Assembly (NCBI RefSeq): GCF_902459555.1
Contig: NZ_CABPSM010000005.1
Span: 62,001 to 126,000, forward strand
Direction of reading: 5' to 3'
DNA: 64,000 nucleotides
Origin: Pandoraea horticolens
GTDB taxonomy: Bacteria; Pseudomonadota; Gammaproteobacteria; Burkholderiales; Burkholderiaceae
Shown here: positions 54,595-62,842 of the stretch, in pieces
Position numbering within the stretch: position 1 is the stretch's first letter
How the letters are laid out: each line of letters begins with the position of its first letter
The notes under the pieces: generated by a model
The model's input: only the letters and a program-made list of their open reading frames with translations
Database searches by the model: none
What the model was told of the DNA's origin: nothing
Program-made: the position numbers and the translations under genes

Positions 54595-56337
54595 TTATCC
54601 GTGTGCGCGACGGCCGCCGCTGCCGATCCAGTCGACAAGTCTCGTGAGCGTCGTCATGTCGGGAAGTGAACTCAGATCCAACGCAAGCGAGTTCCGGTAA
54701 TACGGGCTGAGATCCAGGCCAACGCCGAAGCCCAGCACCTCCACGTCGCCGAGGGCTCGCTGCTGCGCCACGACCTCACGCAAATGATGATCGAGATAAT
54801 GCTCGTCGTTGACTTGATTGGTGGCCGCGTCCATCGGGCTACCGTCCGAAATCACGATCAGCAGACGCCGGTTCGCGCTGCGTGAGCGCAACCGCTCGCA
54901 AGCCCACTCCACCGCCTCGCCGTCCACCCCCTCGCGAAACAGATCGGCCTTGAACAACGACGCAATGCCCGTTCGCGCGCGCCGCCAACTCGTGACGGCG
55001 TCTTTGAAGATCAGATGCGAGACTTCGTTCAGACGCCCCGGGAATCGGGGTTCGCCGTGCGCGAGCCAGGCGGTGCGGGCGCGTCCGCCGTTCCACGCGC
55101 CGGTCGTGAAACCCAGGATTTCGTTGGTGACACCCGCCGCGTCGAGTGCGCGGGACAAGACATCGACAATCATCGCCACCGCTTCGATGTGCGCTTTCAT
55201 CGACCCCGAACAGTCGATCAGGAAGCTCACCATCGATTCGGCGATCAACGTGTGCTTCTCGAGCCGGAACAACCGCCGCTCGGCAGGCGAACTGACCAGT
55301 TGCGCAAGGCGCCGTCCGTCGATGCGTCCCTGCTCTTCGCCGAACGACCAGCCGTCGCGTTGCGGCACCGCCAGCGCCGCCTTGAGGGCACGCGCGAGCC
55401 TCGGCACGTTGATCGCTTGCGCGACGATTCGCTCGTCGAGGCGCTCGCGGAATTCGGTCAGCAGCGCACGACGCACGAGCGTGCCTGCATACAGTTCGCG
55501 GTCGTAGCGATTCGTAAAGACGCGATAACCTTGCGCCGACGCCTTGAGCACGCGGCTATCGCCCGAGTGCGCGAGCGTGATGCCGTCGTCTTCCCGTTCG
55601 TCGAAATCGAGAAAAAGCGAGAAGGCATTGCGCGCGCCTTTTTCCTCCTCGTCGCCCTTATCCGCGCCGTCCGCTTGCTCGCCGCCCGCCGCGCGAATCA
55701 GACCCGCGATGTCGGCGGCCAGCGCGCGCGCGTACACGGCGAAGGCCGCCTGATCGGCCCGCGTTCGGCGCATGCCCGCGAGCGCGCCGCCAATACGCGG
55801 CGCGATGGCCATGCGTGTGGCTTCGATCAGTCCTTCTGTGTCCTCGACGACGGGATAACCCGTCAATCTCGACCAGGCCATTTGCGCGACGGTGTAGAGC
55901 AACAACCCGACATGACTGTCGGCCACGCCGGTGACGTGCATCGCGCGCGACCACGCTTCGAACCGGTCGCGCAGGTTCTTCGCCACGCCGGGCATGCCCG
56001 GCGGGACGAACGTCTCGCAACGCAATTGCTCCATCAGCTCGAAGAGCAGTCGCTTGAGCGGCGCGTCGGGTTGCAGGCGGTGGTGCAGCGCAGCGTCACT
56101 GTGCCGCAACCGTAGCGCCGCGCCGTCGGCAGCACCGCGCAACGTGTCCGATGCGGTGGCAGATCCCGGCAGCGTTTGCAGATGCGGCGCATGCAGCGGC
56201 AGCGGCCGCATGTTCCGGCACAGGCGCGCGCCGCTGTAATGCAGCGCTGCGTCGCCGGTCAACGCGCGCACCGTCGCAGCACATAGGGCCACACCGCGCG
56301 CGGCGCGCCGTGCCGCCTCGCGCTCGGAGATCGTCAC
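54595..56337 (-). CDS. CobT-like VWA-domain protein (cobaltochelatase-subunit family)
   Basis: A 580-residue protein of the CobT/VWA type. The N-terminal two thirds is helical with an acidic/charged linker (around 240-260, [12 protein letters not shown]). The C-terminal third is a von Willebrand A domain with a MIDAS metal motif, [11 protein letters not shown] near residue 390, and VISDGSPMD near 500. The GTG start at 56337 overlaps the stop of the upstream AAA gene (GTGA). Genuine CobT works with CobS and CobN to insert cobalt into the corrin ring, but no cobN or other B12 gene is nearby; AAA/VWA pairs also act as MoxR-type chaperones for metalloenzymes. Here the pair sits inside a sulfonate-degradation island, so its true partner is unknown. 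Confidence 0.8.
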   Translation of the reverse strand: MTISEREAARRAARGVALCAATVRALTGDAALHYSGARLCRNMRPLPLHAPHLQTLPGSATASDTLRGAADGAALRLRHSDAALHHRLQPDAPLKRLLFELMEQLRCETFVPPGMPGVAKNLRDRFEAWSRAMHVTGVADSHVGLLLYTVAQMAWSRLTGYPVVEDTEGLIEATRMAIAPRIGGALAGMRRTRADQAAFAVYARALAADIAGLIRAAGGEQADGADKGDEEEKGARNAFSLFLDFDEREDDGITLAHSGDSRVLKASAQGYRVFTNRYDRELYAGTLVRRALLTEFRERLDERIVAQAINVPRLARALKAALAVPQRDGWSFGEEQGRIDGRRLAQLVSSPAERRLFRLEKHTLIAESMVSFLIDCSGSMKAHIEAVAMIVDVLSRALDAAGVTNEILGFTTGAWNGGRARTAWLAHGEPRFPGRLNEVSHLIFKDAVTSWRRARTGIASLFKADLFREGVDGEAVEWACERLRSRSANRRLLIVISDGSPMDAATNQVNDEHYLDHHLREVVAQQRALGDVEVLGFGVGLDLSPYYRNSLALDLSSLPDMTTLTRLVDWIGSGGRRAHG

Positions 56338-57320
56338 GATGCATCGGCCAGCAGCGAGCGGCCACCCTCGTTGGCGGGCAACTCGTGGCCGAAGGCGCGC
56401 TGGTAAAACTCGGCCACCACGGCACGCTCGGCCTCGTCGCATTTGTTCAGGAACGTGAGGCGGAACGCCAGTCCGGCGTCATGGAAAATGCCGGCGTTCT
56501 CTGCCCAGTTGATTACCGTGCGCGGCGACATGAGCGTCGACAGATCGCCGGTGGCGAAACCCCTGCGCGTGAGTTCCGCCACGCTCACCATCGAGTCGAT
56601 GAGCGTACGTCCGGCATCGTTGTCGAGTTCGGGCACACGCGCCAGCACAATGCCCGCTTCATCCTCACGCGACAGATAGTTGAGCGTTGCGACGACATTC
56701 CAGCGGTCGATCTGCGCGTGATTGAGTACCTGCGTGCCGTGATACAACCCGTTGAGATTGCCCAGACCGACGGTGTTCGTCGTGGCAAACATGCGGAAGG
56801 CCGGATGCGGATGTATCACGCGATTCTGGTCGAGTAGCGTGAGCTTGCCGTCGCGCTCCAGAATGCGCTGAATCACGAACATCACATCGGGACGGCCGGC
56901 GTCGTACTCGTCGAAAATCAACGCCACCGGACGTTGCAGCGCCCACGGCACGATGCCTTCCTGAAACTCGGTGATCTGATGACCGTCGCGCACGACGATG
57001 GCGTCTTTGCCCACCAGGTCGAGACGGCTGATATGCCCGTCGAGATTCACCCGGACACACGGCCAGTTCAGCCGCGCCGCCACCTGCTCGACGTGCGTTG
57101 ATTTTCCGGTGCCGTGCATGCCCTGCACCATCACGCGCCGGTTGCACATGAAGCCGGCGAGAATTGCCAGCGTGACGTCAGGGTTAAAGCGGTACGCCGT
57201 GTCGATCTCGGGTACGTGATCGTCTCGCTCGCTGAACGCCGGCACCTGCAGATCCGTATCGATGCCGAATACGGTGCGGGCGTCGACCAGGCGATCCGGT
57301 TGTTGGGTTGCGGTCTCCAT
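56334..57320 (-). CDS. CobS-like AAA+ ATPase (MoxR/cobaltochelatase family)
   Basis: AAA+ ATPase of 328 residues. Walker A is [14 protein letters not shown] near residue 80 and Walker B is [12 protein letters not shown] near 145. The [18 protein letters not shown] stretch after it is typical of CobS. The N-terminal [13 protein letters not shown] also matches CobS. The ATG at 57320 follows CAGGAGAGGG. It overlaps the CobT-like gene by four bases and is transcribed divergently from an IclR gene. Function in the absence of cobN is uncertain (see the VWA protein entry). Confidence 0.85.
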   Translation of the reverse strand: METATQQPDRLVDARTVFGIDTDLQVPAFSERDDHVPEIDTAYRFNPDVTLAILAGFMCNRRVMVQGMHGTGKSTHVEQVAARLNWPCVRVNLDGHISRLDLVGKDAIVVRDGHQITEFQEGIVPWALQRPVALIFDEYDAGRPDVMFVIQRILERDGKLTLLDQNRVIHPHPAFRMFATTNTVGLGNLNGLYHGTQVLNHAQIDRWNVVATLNYLSREDEAGIVLARVPELDNDAGRTLIDSMVSVAELTRRGFATGDLSTLMSPRTVINWAENAGIFHDAGLAFRLTFLNKCDEAERAVVAEFYQRAFGHELPANEGGRSLLADAS

Positions 57321-57371
57321 CACGTCCCTCTCCTGTTCTGCTGTTTCACTGCTCCGGGGCAATGCCAGGGC

Positions 57372-57400
57372 ATCATAACGTTAACTATTTTTAGAAACAA
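57372..57400 (-). promoter_or_regulatory. Sigma-70 promoter for the CobS/CobT-like genes
   Basis: On the minus strand TTGTTT (57395-57400), 17-base spacer, TATGAT (57372-57377). The -35 element lies inside the GAAAC-type dyad at 57394-57408, so a protein bound there would occlude RNA polymerase. Confidence 0.65.
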
Positions 57401-57408
57401 TTCGTTCC
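57394..57408. promoter_or_regulatory. Candidate IclR operator (cobS/iclR site)
   Basis: GAAACAATTCGTTCC followed by AATTAAT, in the divergent region between the CobS-like gene and the first iclR gene. The site at 59174-59189 shares GAAACAA, CC and the trailing AATTAAT at the same spacing. Confidence 0.5.
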
Positions 57409-57557
57409 AATTAATTAAATAACGGATTGACGCTACCCCGGCAGCTCATCTACATTCGAACGAACTGAAACGCATCGAAAACCGGCCAGTGGCGTTCAAT
57501 CCGCTCGATAGTTCGTTTGGGTACAATACCGCTGATCCATTTTCCGGAACGGTGCAT

Positions 57558-58346
57558 ATGAACGACGCAGCGACTCAGCACGACACCCCGTCGGAGAACA
57601 AGGCGGATACCCCGACCCTGCGGGCGTTTGCGCTGCTCGAATATCTCGTGGCCGCCGACGCACCGGTGTCGCTCGCCGACATGGCGCACGACATCCAGAT
57701 GCCGAAGGCTTCGCTGCACCGCATGCTCGGTTCGCTCGAAGCGGGCGGGCTGGTGATTCGCGAACCGGGGCAGAAAAACGCTTACGTGATCGGCCCGCGA
57801 CTCGCGCAATTGAGTCTGGGCGTGATGATGCAGGCGGGCGCACGGCGCATGCGTCACGCGATTCTCGGCCGTCTCGTGGCCGATCTCGGCGAGACGTGCA
57901 ACCTCACGATGCTGCACGAAACCGAAGTGCTCTATCTCGATCGCATGGAAGCGCCGTGGCCGCTGCGTCTCGATCTCAAGCCGGGCTCACATGTACCCGC
58001 ACACAGCAGTGCGAGCGGCAAGTTGCTACTCGCCATGATGCCGCGCGAGCAACGTGCCGCCCTGCTGCGCGCGATGAAGCTGCAACGCTTCACGCCGAAT
58101 ACGCTGACCGATCCGGAATTGCTGGAGAGCGAACTCGACCGCATTGCGCATAAGGGCATCGCCGTCGATAACGAAGAATTCGTGCTGGGCATTGCATGCG
58201 TAGCCGCGCCCGTACTCAAGGAAGACGGCTCGTGCATCGCCGCCGTGGCCGTGCACGCCCCCGTCTCGCGCACGTCGCTGTCGAAGGCAATGGAGTTCGT
58301 GCCGCGTCTGCGAGAAGCCGCAAAGGAACTCGCCAAGACGTTCTGA
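57558..58346 (+). CDS. IclR family transcriptional regulator (1)
   Basis: A 262-residue regulator with an N-terminal winged helix (about 20-75, VSLADMAHDIQMPKASLHRMLGSLEAGGLV) and a C-terminal effector domain (about 90-262) including SSASGKLLLAMM and GIAVDNEEFVLGIACVAAPV. An in-frame start 69 bases upstream would run into the promoter region; the ATG at 57558 gives the family length. It converges on a second iclR gene, with only four bases between the stops, and is divergent from cobS. It and IclR2 are candidates for control of xsc, cobST and the GMC gene. Confidence 0.9.
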   Translation: MNDAATQHDTPSENKADTPTLRAFALLEYLVAADAPVSLADMAHDIQMPKASLHRMLGSLEAGGLVIREPGQKNAYVIGPRLAQLSLGVMMQAGARRMRHAILGRLVADLGETCNLTMLHETEVLYLDRMEAPWPLRLDLKPGSHVPAHSSASGKLLLAMMPREQRAALLRAMKLQRFTPNTLTDPELLESELDRIAHKGIAVDNEEFVLGIACVAAPVLKEDGSCIAAVAVHAPVSRTSLSKAMEFVPRLREAAKELAKTF

Positions 58347-58350
58347 CGCG

Positions 58351-59139
58351 TCAGAGCGCTTTCGACTTTTCTTCCGCATCCGCTTTTTTCGCCAACGCCT
58401 GCGTCTTGCCGGCCCGCTGCCAGTCGAGCAGCGGCGCGAGCACCGCTCGCACGTGTCCGTCCTCGATCGCGCGCACCGGCACGCCTACCGCAACCATGCC
58501 ACGCACGAACTCTTCGTTATCGATGCCGATGCCGCGCGCGGCCAGCCGGTCCAGCTCCGCGTCAAGCAGGTTGACGTCTGTAATGGTGCGTGGCGTCATG
58601 CGCTTGAGCGACAAGCGCGAGAGCACCGCCCGACGCTCGGCCGCCGCCATCTGAGACAGGAACAACTTGCCGCTCGCCGTGCAATGCAACGGCACGCGCA
58701 TGCCGGGATGCATCTGCATGCGCAGCGGTTCGTTCGTCTCCACTCGCTCAATGTAGAGCACCTCATCGCCGTCGAGCGCCGTCAGATTGACGGTCTCGCC
58801 GACGCGATCCACCAGCGTGCGCAGCAGCGAACGCGCCGCGCGCGTGAAGTTGTTGTTCGCCAGCGTGACCAGCGCCAGTCGCGCGGACCGCGGCCCCAAC
58901 GACAGGCCTCGCTCCGACCCGCGCGAATCGGGCACATGCGCGACGTAGCCGCATAACTCGAGCGCCTCGATCAGGCGCATGAGTGTGGCCTTCGGAATCG
59001 ACAGACGCGTCGCGAGTTGCGACAACGTGTAGGGCTGTCCGGCCATCGCCAGCCGCTCGATGACGGCCAGCGCCCGCAAGTTCCGCGCCTCGTCGCTCGC
59101 GCGCAAGTCCCCTTCGTCCAGCGTGCCCGTCTCGCGCAT
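58351..59139 (-). CDS. IclR family transcriptional regulator (2), IseR-like
   Basis: A 262-residue regulator, exactly the same length as IclR1. The helix-turn-helix is at about 20-75 (YTLSQLATRLSIPKATLMRLIEALELCGYVA). The effector domain includes CTASGKLFLSQM and GIGIDNEEFVRGMVAVGVPV. I chose the ATG at 59139 because AGGAGG lies just before it; an ATG eight codons earlier lacks a ribosome site. It is divergent from the GMC flavoprotein and its transporter, the position of an isethionate regulator in related bacteria, so it probably controls that pair. Confidence 0.9.
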   Translation of the reverse strand: MRETGTLDEGDLRASDEARNLRALAVIERLAMAGQPYTLSQLATRLSIPKATLMRLIEALELCGYVAHVPDSRGSERGLSLGPRSARLALVTLANNNFTRAARSLLRTLVDRVGETVNLTALDGDEVLYIERVETNEPLRMQMHPGMRVPLHCTASGKLFLSQMAAAERRAVLSRLSLKRMTPRTITDVNLLDAELDRLAARGIGIDNEEFVRGMVAVGVPVRAIEDGHVRAVLAPLLDWQRAGKTQALAKKADAEEKSKAL

Positions 59140-59173
59140 CGCGCCTCCTCGCTCGTCGCTCATACGCAATAAA

Positions 59174-59189
59174 GGAAACAAAATATACC
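59174..59189. promoter_or_regulatory. Candidate IclR operator (iclR2 site)
   Basis: GGAAACAAAATATACC followed by AATTAAT, 35 bases upstream of the iclR2 start. It shares its half-site and flank with 57394-57408; one arm is degenerate. Confidence 0.4.
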
Positions 59190-59380
59190 AATTAATCGAA
59201 CGGCATCTGCCTCGGGATAACCCCGGTGCAACGCCGCTCACGCACCGAATACGCCGTTAATCGATGCGCCGCGCCTGCACCTCCCTAGTGAAACCCCGCA
59301 GATGCGCCGCAACAATCGCCGCGTTCTGAGACGGCAAGCGCGAAATCCGTTTCAGTTTTCCGTTGCGCGCCGCTTTTCAC

Positions 59381-59409
59381 TTGGCATTTGCGTACGGCTC
59401 GCCGACATT
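59381..59409 (+). promoter_or_regulatory. Putative promoter of the GMC flavoprotein gene
   Basis: TTGGCA (59381-59386), 17-base spacer, GACATT (59404-59409). The -10 element is weak. A perfect palindrome follows 15 bases further on, as at xsc. Confidence 0.45.
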
Positions 59410-59424
59410 GGATCGAAACAATCC

Positions 59425-59439
59425 GAAACGAATCGTTTC
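59425..59439. promoter_or_regulatory. Candidate IclR operator (GMC gene site), perfect palindrome
   Basis: GAAACGA-A-TCGTTTC, symmetrical around a single base, about 40 bases upstream of the GMC gene start. It is the clearest member of the GAAAC-type set found also at 51586, 57394 and 59174. Confidence 0.55.
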
Positions 59440-59477
59440 ATCCCATCGAAGCAAACGCGAGGCAGGAGACGGGCGGT

Positions 59478-61157
59478 ATGGAACATGAGGTCGACTATCT
59501 GATCGTCGGTGCGGGCTCCGCCGGGTGCGTGCTCGCCAATCGTCTGAGCGCAGATCCCGCGTGCCGGGTGTTGCTGCTCGAAGCCGGCGGCCCCGATAGC
59601 AATCCATGGATTCACATCCCGGTCGGCTATTTCAAGACGATGCACGACCCGGAACTCGACTGGTGCTATCGCACTGAAGCCGACGCCAATGTCGCCAACC
59701 GTCGGATCGACTGGCCGCGCGGCAAGGTTCTCGGCGGTTCAAGCTCGCTCAACGGCCTGCTCTACGTGCGAGGTCAGCGCGAAGACTACGACCACTGGGC
59801 TGCACTGGGCAATCGCGGCTGGCGCTACGCCGACGTGCTGCCGTACTTCCGCAAATCCGAAGATCAGGAACACGGCGAGAACGAGTATCACGGCGTTGGC
59901 GGCCCGCTGAAGGTATCCGACCTGCGTCTGCGCCGTCCCATCGCAGAACACTTCATCGCCGCCGCGAAAGACACCGGCATCCCCTTCAACGAGGACTATA
60001 ACGGCGCGACACAGGAAGGCGTCGGCTACTTCCAGCAGACGGCCTTCAAGGGACTTCGCTGGAGCACGGCCAAGGGTTTTCTCAAGCCGGTTCGCGAACG
60101 CCCCAACCTGATCGTGGAGACGCGGGCGCAGACGTGCCGTGTCCTGTTTGACGGCAAGCGCGCCATCGGCGTGGAATATCTGCAAAACAACGAGCGCAAG
60201 AAGGCCCGCGCGCGCGTGGAGGTCGTTCTTGCGGCCGGGGCCATCGGCTCGCCGCAGATACTGCAAAACTCGGGCGTGGGTCCGACGGCGGTGCTCGCCA
60301 AAGCGGGCGTTGCGCTGCGGCATGCGTTGCCCGGTGTCGGCCGGAATCTGCAAGATCACCTGCAAGTGCGCCTCGTCTTCAAGACCCGCGAGCGTACGCT
60401 CAACGACGAAGTGAACAACCCGCTTCGCAAGGCGCTCATCGGTCTGCAATACGCCATGTTCCGTACCGGGCCGCTCACGCTCGCCGCCAGTCAGGTGACG
60501 ATCTTCACGCGCTCGCGCCCGGACTGTCCCGACATTACGCGCCCCGACATTCAGTTCCATATGCAGCCGCTGTCCGCCGACAAGCCGGGCACGGGAGCGC
60601 ACCGGTTCTCGGCATTCACGTCGTCTGTCTGCCAGCTGCGTCCGTTCAGCCGGGGCAGTGTCGAGATCCGGTCCAACAACCCGCTGCAATACCCGGTCAT
60701 TCAGGCCAACTATCTGTCGGACGAGCGCGACCATCGCGTTGTGATCGACGGCATCAAGGTGGCGCGCCGCATTGCCGCAGCGCCTTCGCTCGCCCCGCAC
60801 ATCATCGGCGAGTTCGTTCCCGGGGCGAAGTATCAGAGCGACGACGAGCTGTTACAGGCCGCGCGCCAGTTCAGTCAGTCGATCTATCACCCGGCAGGCA
60901 CCTGCAAGATGGGGCACGACGCCATGGCGGTCGTCGACGACCGTCTGCGCGTACACGGTCTCGCGGCGCTGCGCGTCGTGGACGCGTCGATCATGCCCGA
61001 GTTGGTCTCGGGCAACACGAATGCACCGACCATTATGATCGCCGAGAAGGCGGCGGACATGATTCTCGAAGACAGGGAGCAGGCGTCGGGCATGCAGGAG
61101 ATTCGCGGCAGTGCGCAGACGTCAGCGGAAGCGGCAAGCGTTGCCGTCGCGATTTAG
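59478..61157 (+). CDS. iseJ: GMC family FAD dehydrogenase, probable isethionate dehydrogenase (IseJ-like)
   Basis: A 559-residue choline-dehydrogenase-type flavoprotein. FAD binding is by [16 protein letters not shown] (8-23); the GMC signatures are [21 protein letters not shown] and [18 protein letters not shown]. The catalytic pair is His471 ([12 protein letters not shown]) and Asn513 or Asn515 ([19 protein letters not shown]). AGGAG precedes the ATG. In Cupriavidus isethionate is oxidised to sulfoacetaldehyde by a membrane-bound GMC protein encoded beside an MFS transporter and a regulator. The same trio here, next to xsc-pta, supports the name, but choline or another alcohol cannot be excluded from sequence. 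Confidence 0.72.
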   Translation: MEHEVDYLIVGAGSAGCVLANRLSADPACRVLLLEAGGPDSNPWIHIPVGYFKTMHDPELDWCYRTEADANVANRRIDWPRGKVLGGSSSLNGLLYVRGQREDYDHWAALGNRGWRYADVLPYFRKSEDQEHGENEYHGVGGPLKVSDLRLRRPIAEHFIAAAKDTGIPFNEDYNGATQEGVGYFQQTAFKGLRWSTAKGFLKPVRERPNLIVETRAQTCRVLFDGKRAIGVEYLQNNERKKARARVEVVLAAGAIGSPQILQNSGVGPTAVLAKAGVALRHALPGVGRNLQDHLQVRLVFKTRERTLNDEVNNPLRKALIGLQYAMFRTGPLTLAASQVTIFTRSRPDCPDITRPDIQFHMQPLSADKPGTGAHRFSAFTSSVCQLRPFSRGSVEIRSNNPLQYPVIQANYLSDERDHRVVIDGIKVARRIAAAPSLAPHIIGEFVPGAKYQSDDELLQAARQFSQSIYHPAGTCKMGHDAMAVVDDRLRVHGLAALRVVDASIMPELVSGNTNAPTIMIAEKAADMILEDREQASGMQEIRGSAQTSAEAASVAVAI

Positions 61158-61201
61158 CCAGTCACGTCGGCCCCCAACCATTACAAGACCCGGAGACAAC
61201 C

Positions 61202-62530
61202 ATGAATGCATCGACCCAGACCGACGCCCGGCAGATGCGCCGTGTCGTCGTCGCCAGCCTCATCGGCGCCACGATCGAGTGGTACGACTTTTTCCTCTAC
61301 GGCGTGGTCGCCGGCATTGTGTTCAACAAGCTGTATTTCCCCGGCAGCGATCCGCTCGTCTCGACGATGCTTGCCTACGGCACGTTCGCCGTGGGTTTCC
61401 TCAGCCGGCCGTTGGGCGGCGTGATCTTCGGACACTTCGGCGACAAGCTTGGCCGCAAGAGCATGCTCGTGATGACCCTCACCATCATGGGGGTCGCCAC
61501 CCTGCTCATCGGGTTGGTGCCGACCTATGCGCAGATTGGCCTGTGGGCACCGGTACTCCTGCTCGTGCTGCGAGTGCTGCAAGGCATCGGGCTGGGCGGT
61601 GAATGGGGCGGCGCGGTACTCATGGCGTTCGAATACGCGCCAAAGGAAAAGCGCGGCTATTACGCCAGCATTCCGCAGGTGGGCCTCGCGCTCGGTCTGT
61701 GTCTGGCCTCCGGCGTGGTCGCGTTGCTGTCGTACACCCTCACCGCCGCGCAGTTCCTCACGTGGGGCTGGCGGCTGGCGTTCTTCCTGTCGGTCGGCCT
61801 CGTCGCCATCGGCATGTATATCCGTCTGAACGTGATGGAAACGCCCGAGTTCACGAAGATCAAGAAGGCCGGGACCGAGATCAGGATTCCGATTGCCGAA
61901 GTGCTCACGCGCAACCCCGGCAACGTGCTGGCGGGCATGGGCGCACGCTTCATCGACGGCGTGTTCTTCAACATCTTCGGCGTGTTCTCGATTGCCTATC
62001 TGACGCAGACGCTCAAGCTCTCGCAGACCGAGGCACTCACCGGGGTAATGGCCGCCGCGTTCGTGATGATTTTCACCATCCCGTTCTTCGGCAAGCTATC
62101 CGATCGCATCGGCCGCACGCGCATCTACTTCTGGGGCTCGCTCGCGACGGGCCTCTCGTCATTCGCGGGGTTCTGGCTGATGAAGGCGAGCGGCGGCAAC
62201 GTGATGCTCGTCTGGCTGTCCATCGTGATTCCGCTGGGCGTGATCTACGCATCGGTCTACGGGCCGGAAGCGGCGCTCTTCTCGGAGCTGTTCGACGCCA
62301 GGGTGCGCTACACCGGTATCTCCTTCGTCTACCAGTTCTCGGGAATCTTCGCGAGCGGACTGAGCCCGATCATCGCCACGTACCTGTTGCGGAAGAACGG
62401 CGGCGAGCCGTGGATGATTTGCATCTACGTGCTGTGTGCCGGCCTTGTCAGCGCGCTGTCCGCTGCCTGGATCGGCAGCCGCAAGCGCCGCCAGCACGTT
62501 TGGCACGGGGCGGGGGTGACCGAGCACTGA
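61202..62530 (+). CDS. iseU: MFS transporter, metabolite:H+ symporter family, probable isethionate uptake (IseU-like)
   Basis: Twelve-helix transporter of 442 residues. The MHS hallmark TIEWYDFFLYG is in helix 1, GHFGDKLGRKSMLV is the loop 2-3 motif, and RVLQGIGLGGEWGGAVLMAFEYAP is in helix 4. The family moves osmolytes and organic acids such as proline/betaine, shikimate and citrate. It starts 44 bases after the GMC gene in the same operon, which suggests it imports that enzyme's substrate, presumed isethionate. GGAG precedes the ATG. Confidence 0.8.
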   Translation: MNASTQTDARQMRRVVVASLIGATIEWYDFFLYGVVAGIVFNKLYFPGSDPLVSTMLAYGTFAVGFLSRPLGGVIFGHFGDKLGRKSMLVMTLTIMGVATLLIGLVPTYAQIGLWAPVLLLVLRVLQGIGLGGEWGGAVLMAFEYAPKEKRGYYASIPQVGLALGLCLASGVVALLSYTLTAAQFLTWGWRLAFFLSVGLVAIGMYIRLNVMETPEFTKIKKAGTEIRIPIAEVLTRNPGNVLAGMGARFIDGVFFNIFGVFSIAYLTQTLKLSQTEALTGVMAAAFVMIFTIPFFGKLSDRIGRTRIYFWGSLATGLSSFAGFWLMKASGGNVMLVWLSIVIPLGVIYASVYGPEAALFSELFDARVRYTGISFVYQFSGIFASGLSPIIATYLLRKNGGEPWMICIYVLCAGLVSALSAAWIGSRKRRQHVWHGAGVTEH

Positions 62531-62842
62531 CGGCAGGCATTAACATCGATGCACCGACGCACCGATGCGCCGACCCGGCGCCGGTGCGCAACGAACCGCG
62601 AACAGGGCGACTCCTTCACCGGAATGCGCCTGTTCCCTTACGTATTTCGCATCCTGCACGACCCGGATCCGTCCGTGAAGGGGCGATCTCGTGCGATGAT
62701 TCGGGGTATCGCTCACGTGCCTCGCGCGACCCTCCGGCAACGCCCTTTCACGCCGTCTGCATATTTTCTTGCAGTGCAAAGGATTGTCTGCGCCGGGCAC
62801 GACGAAAGCCTGTTGCCCCAATCCTCTGGCCCGCGAGACATA
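62531..62842. other. Intergenic region without visible gene
   Basis: About 310 bases. The first part has short imperfect repeats of CACCGATGCRCCGAC (62546-62575). I see no terminator with a clear T run and no RNA gene. The promoter of the next MFS gene should lie toward the right end. Confidence 0.4.
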
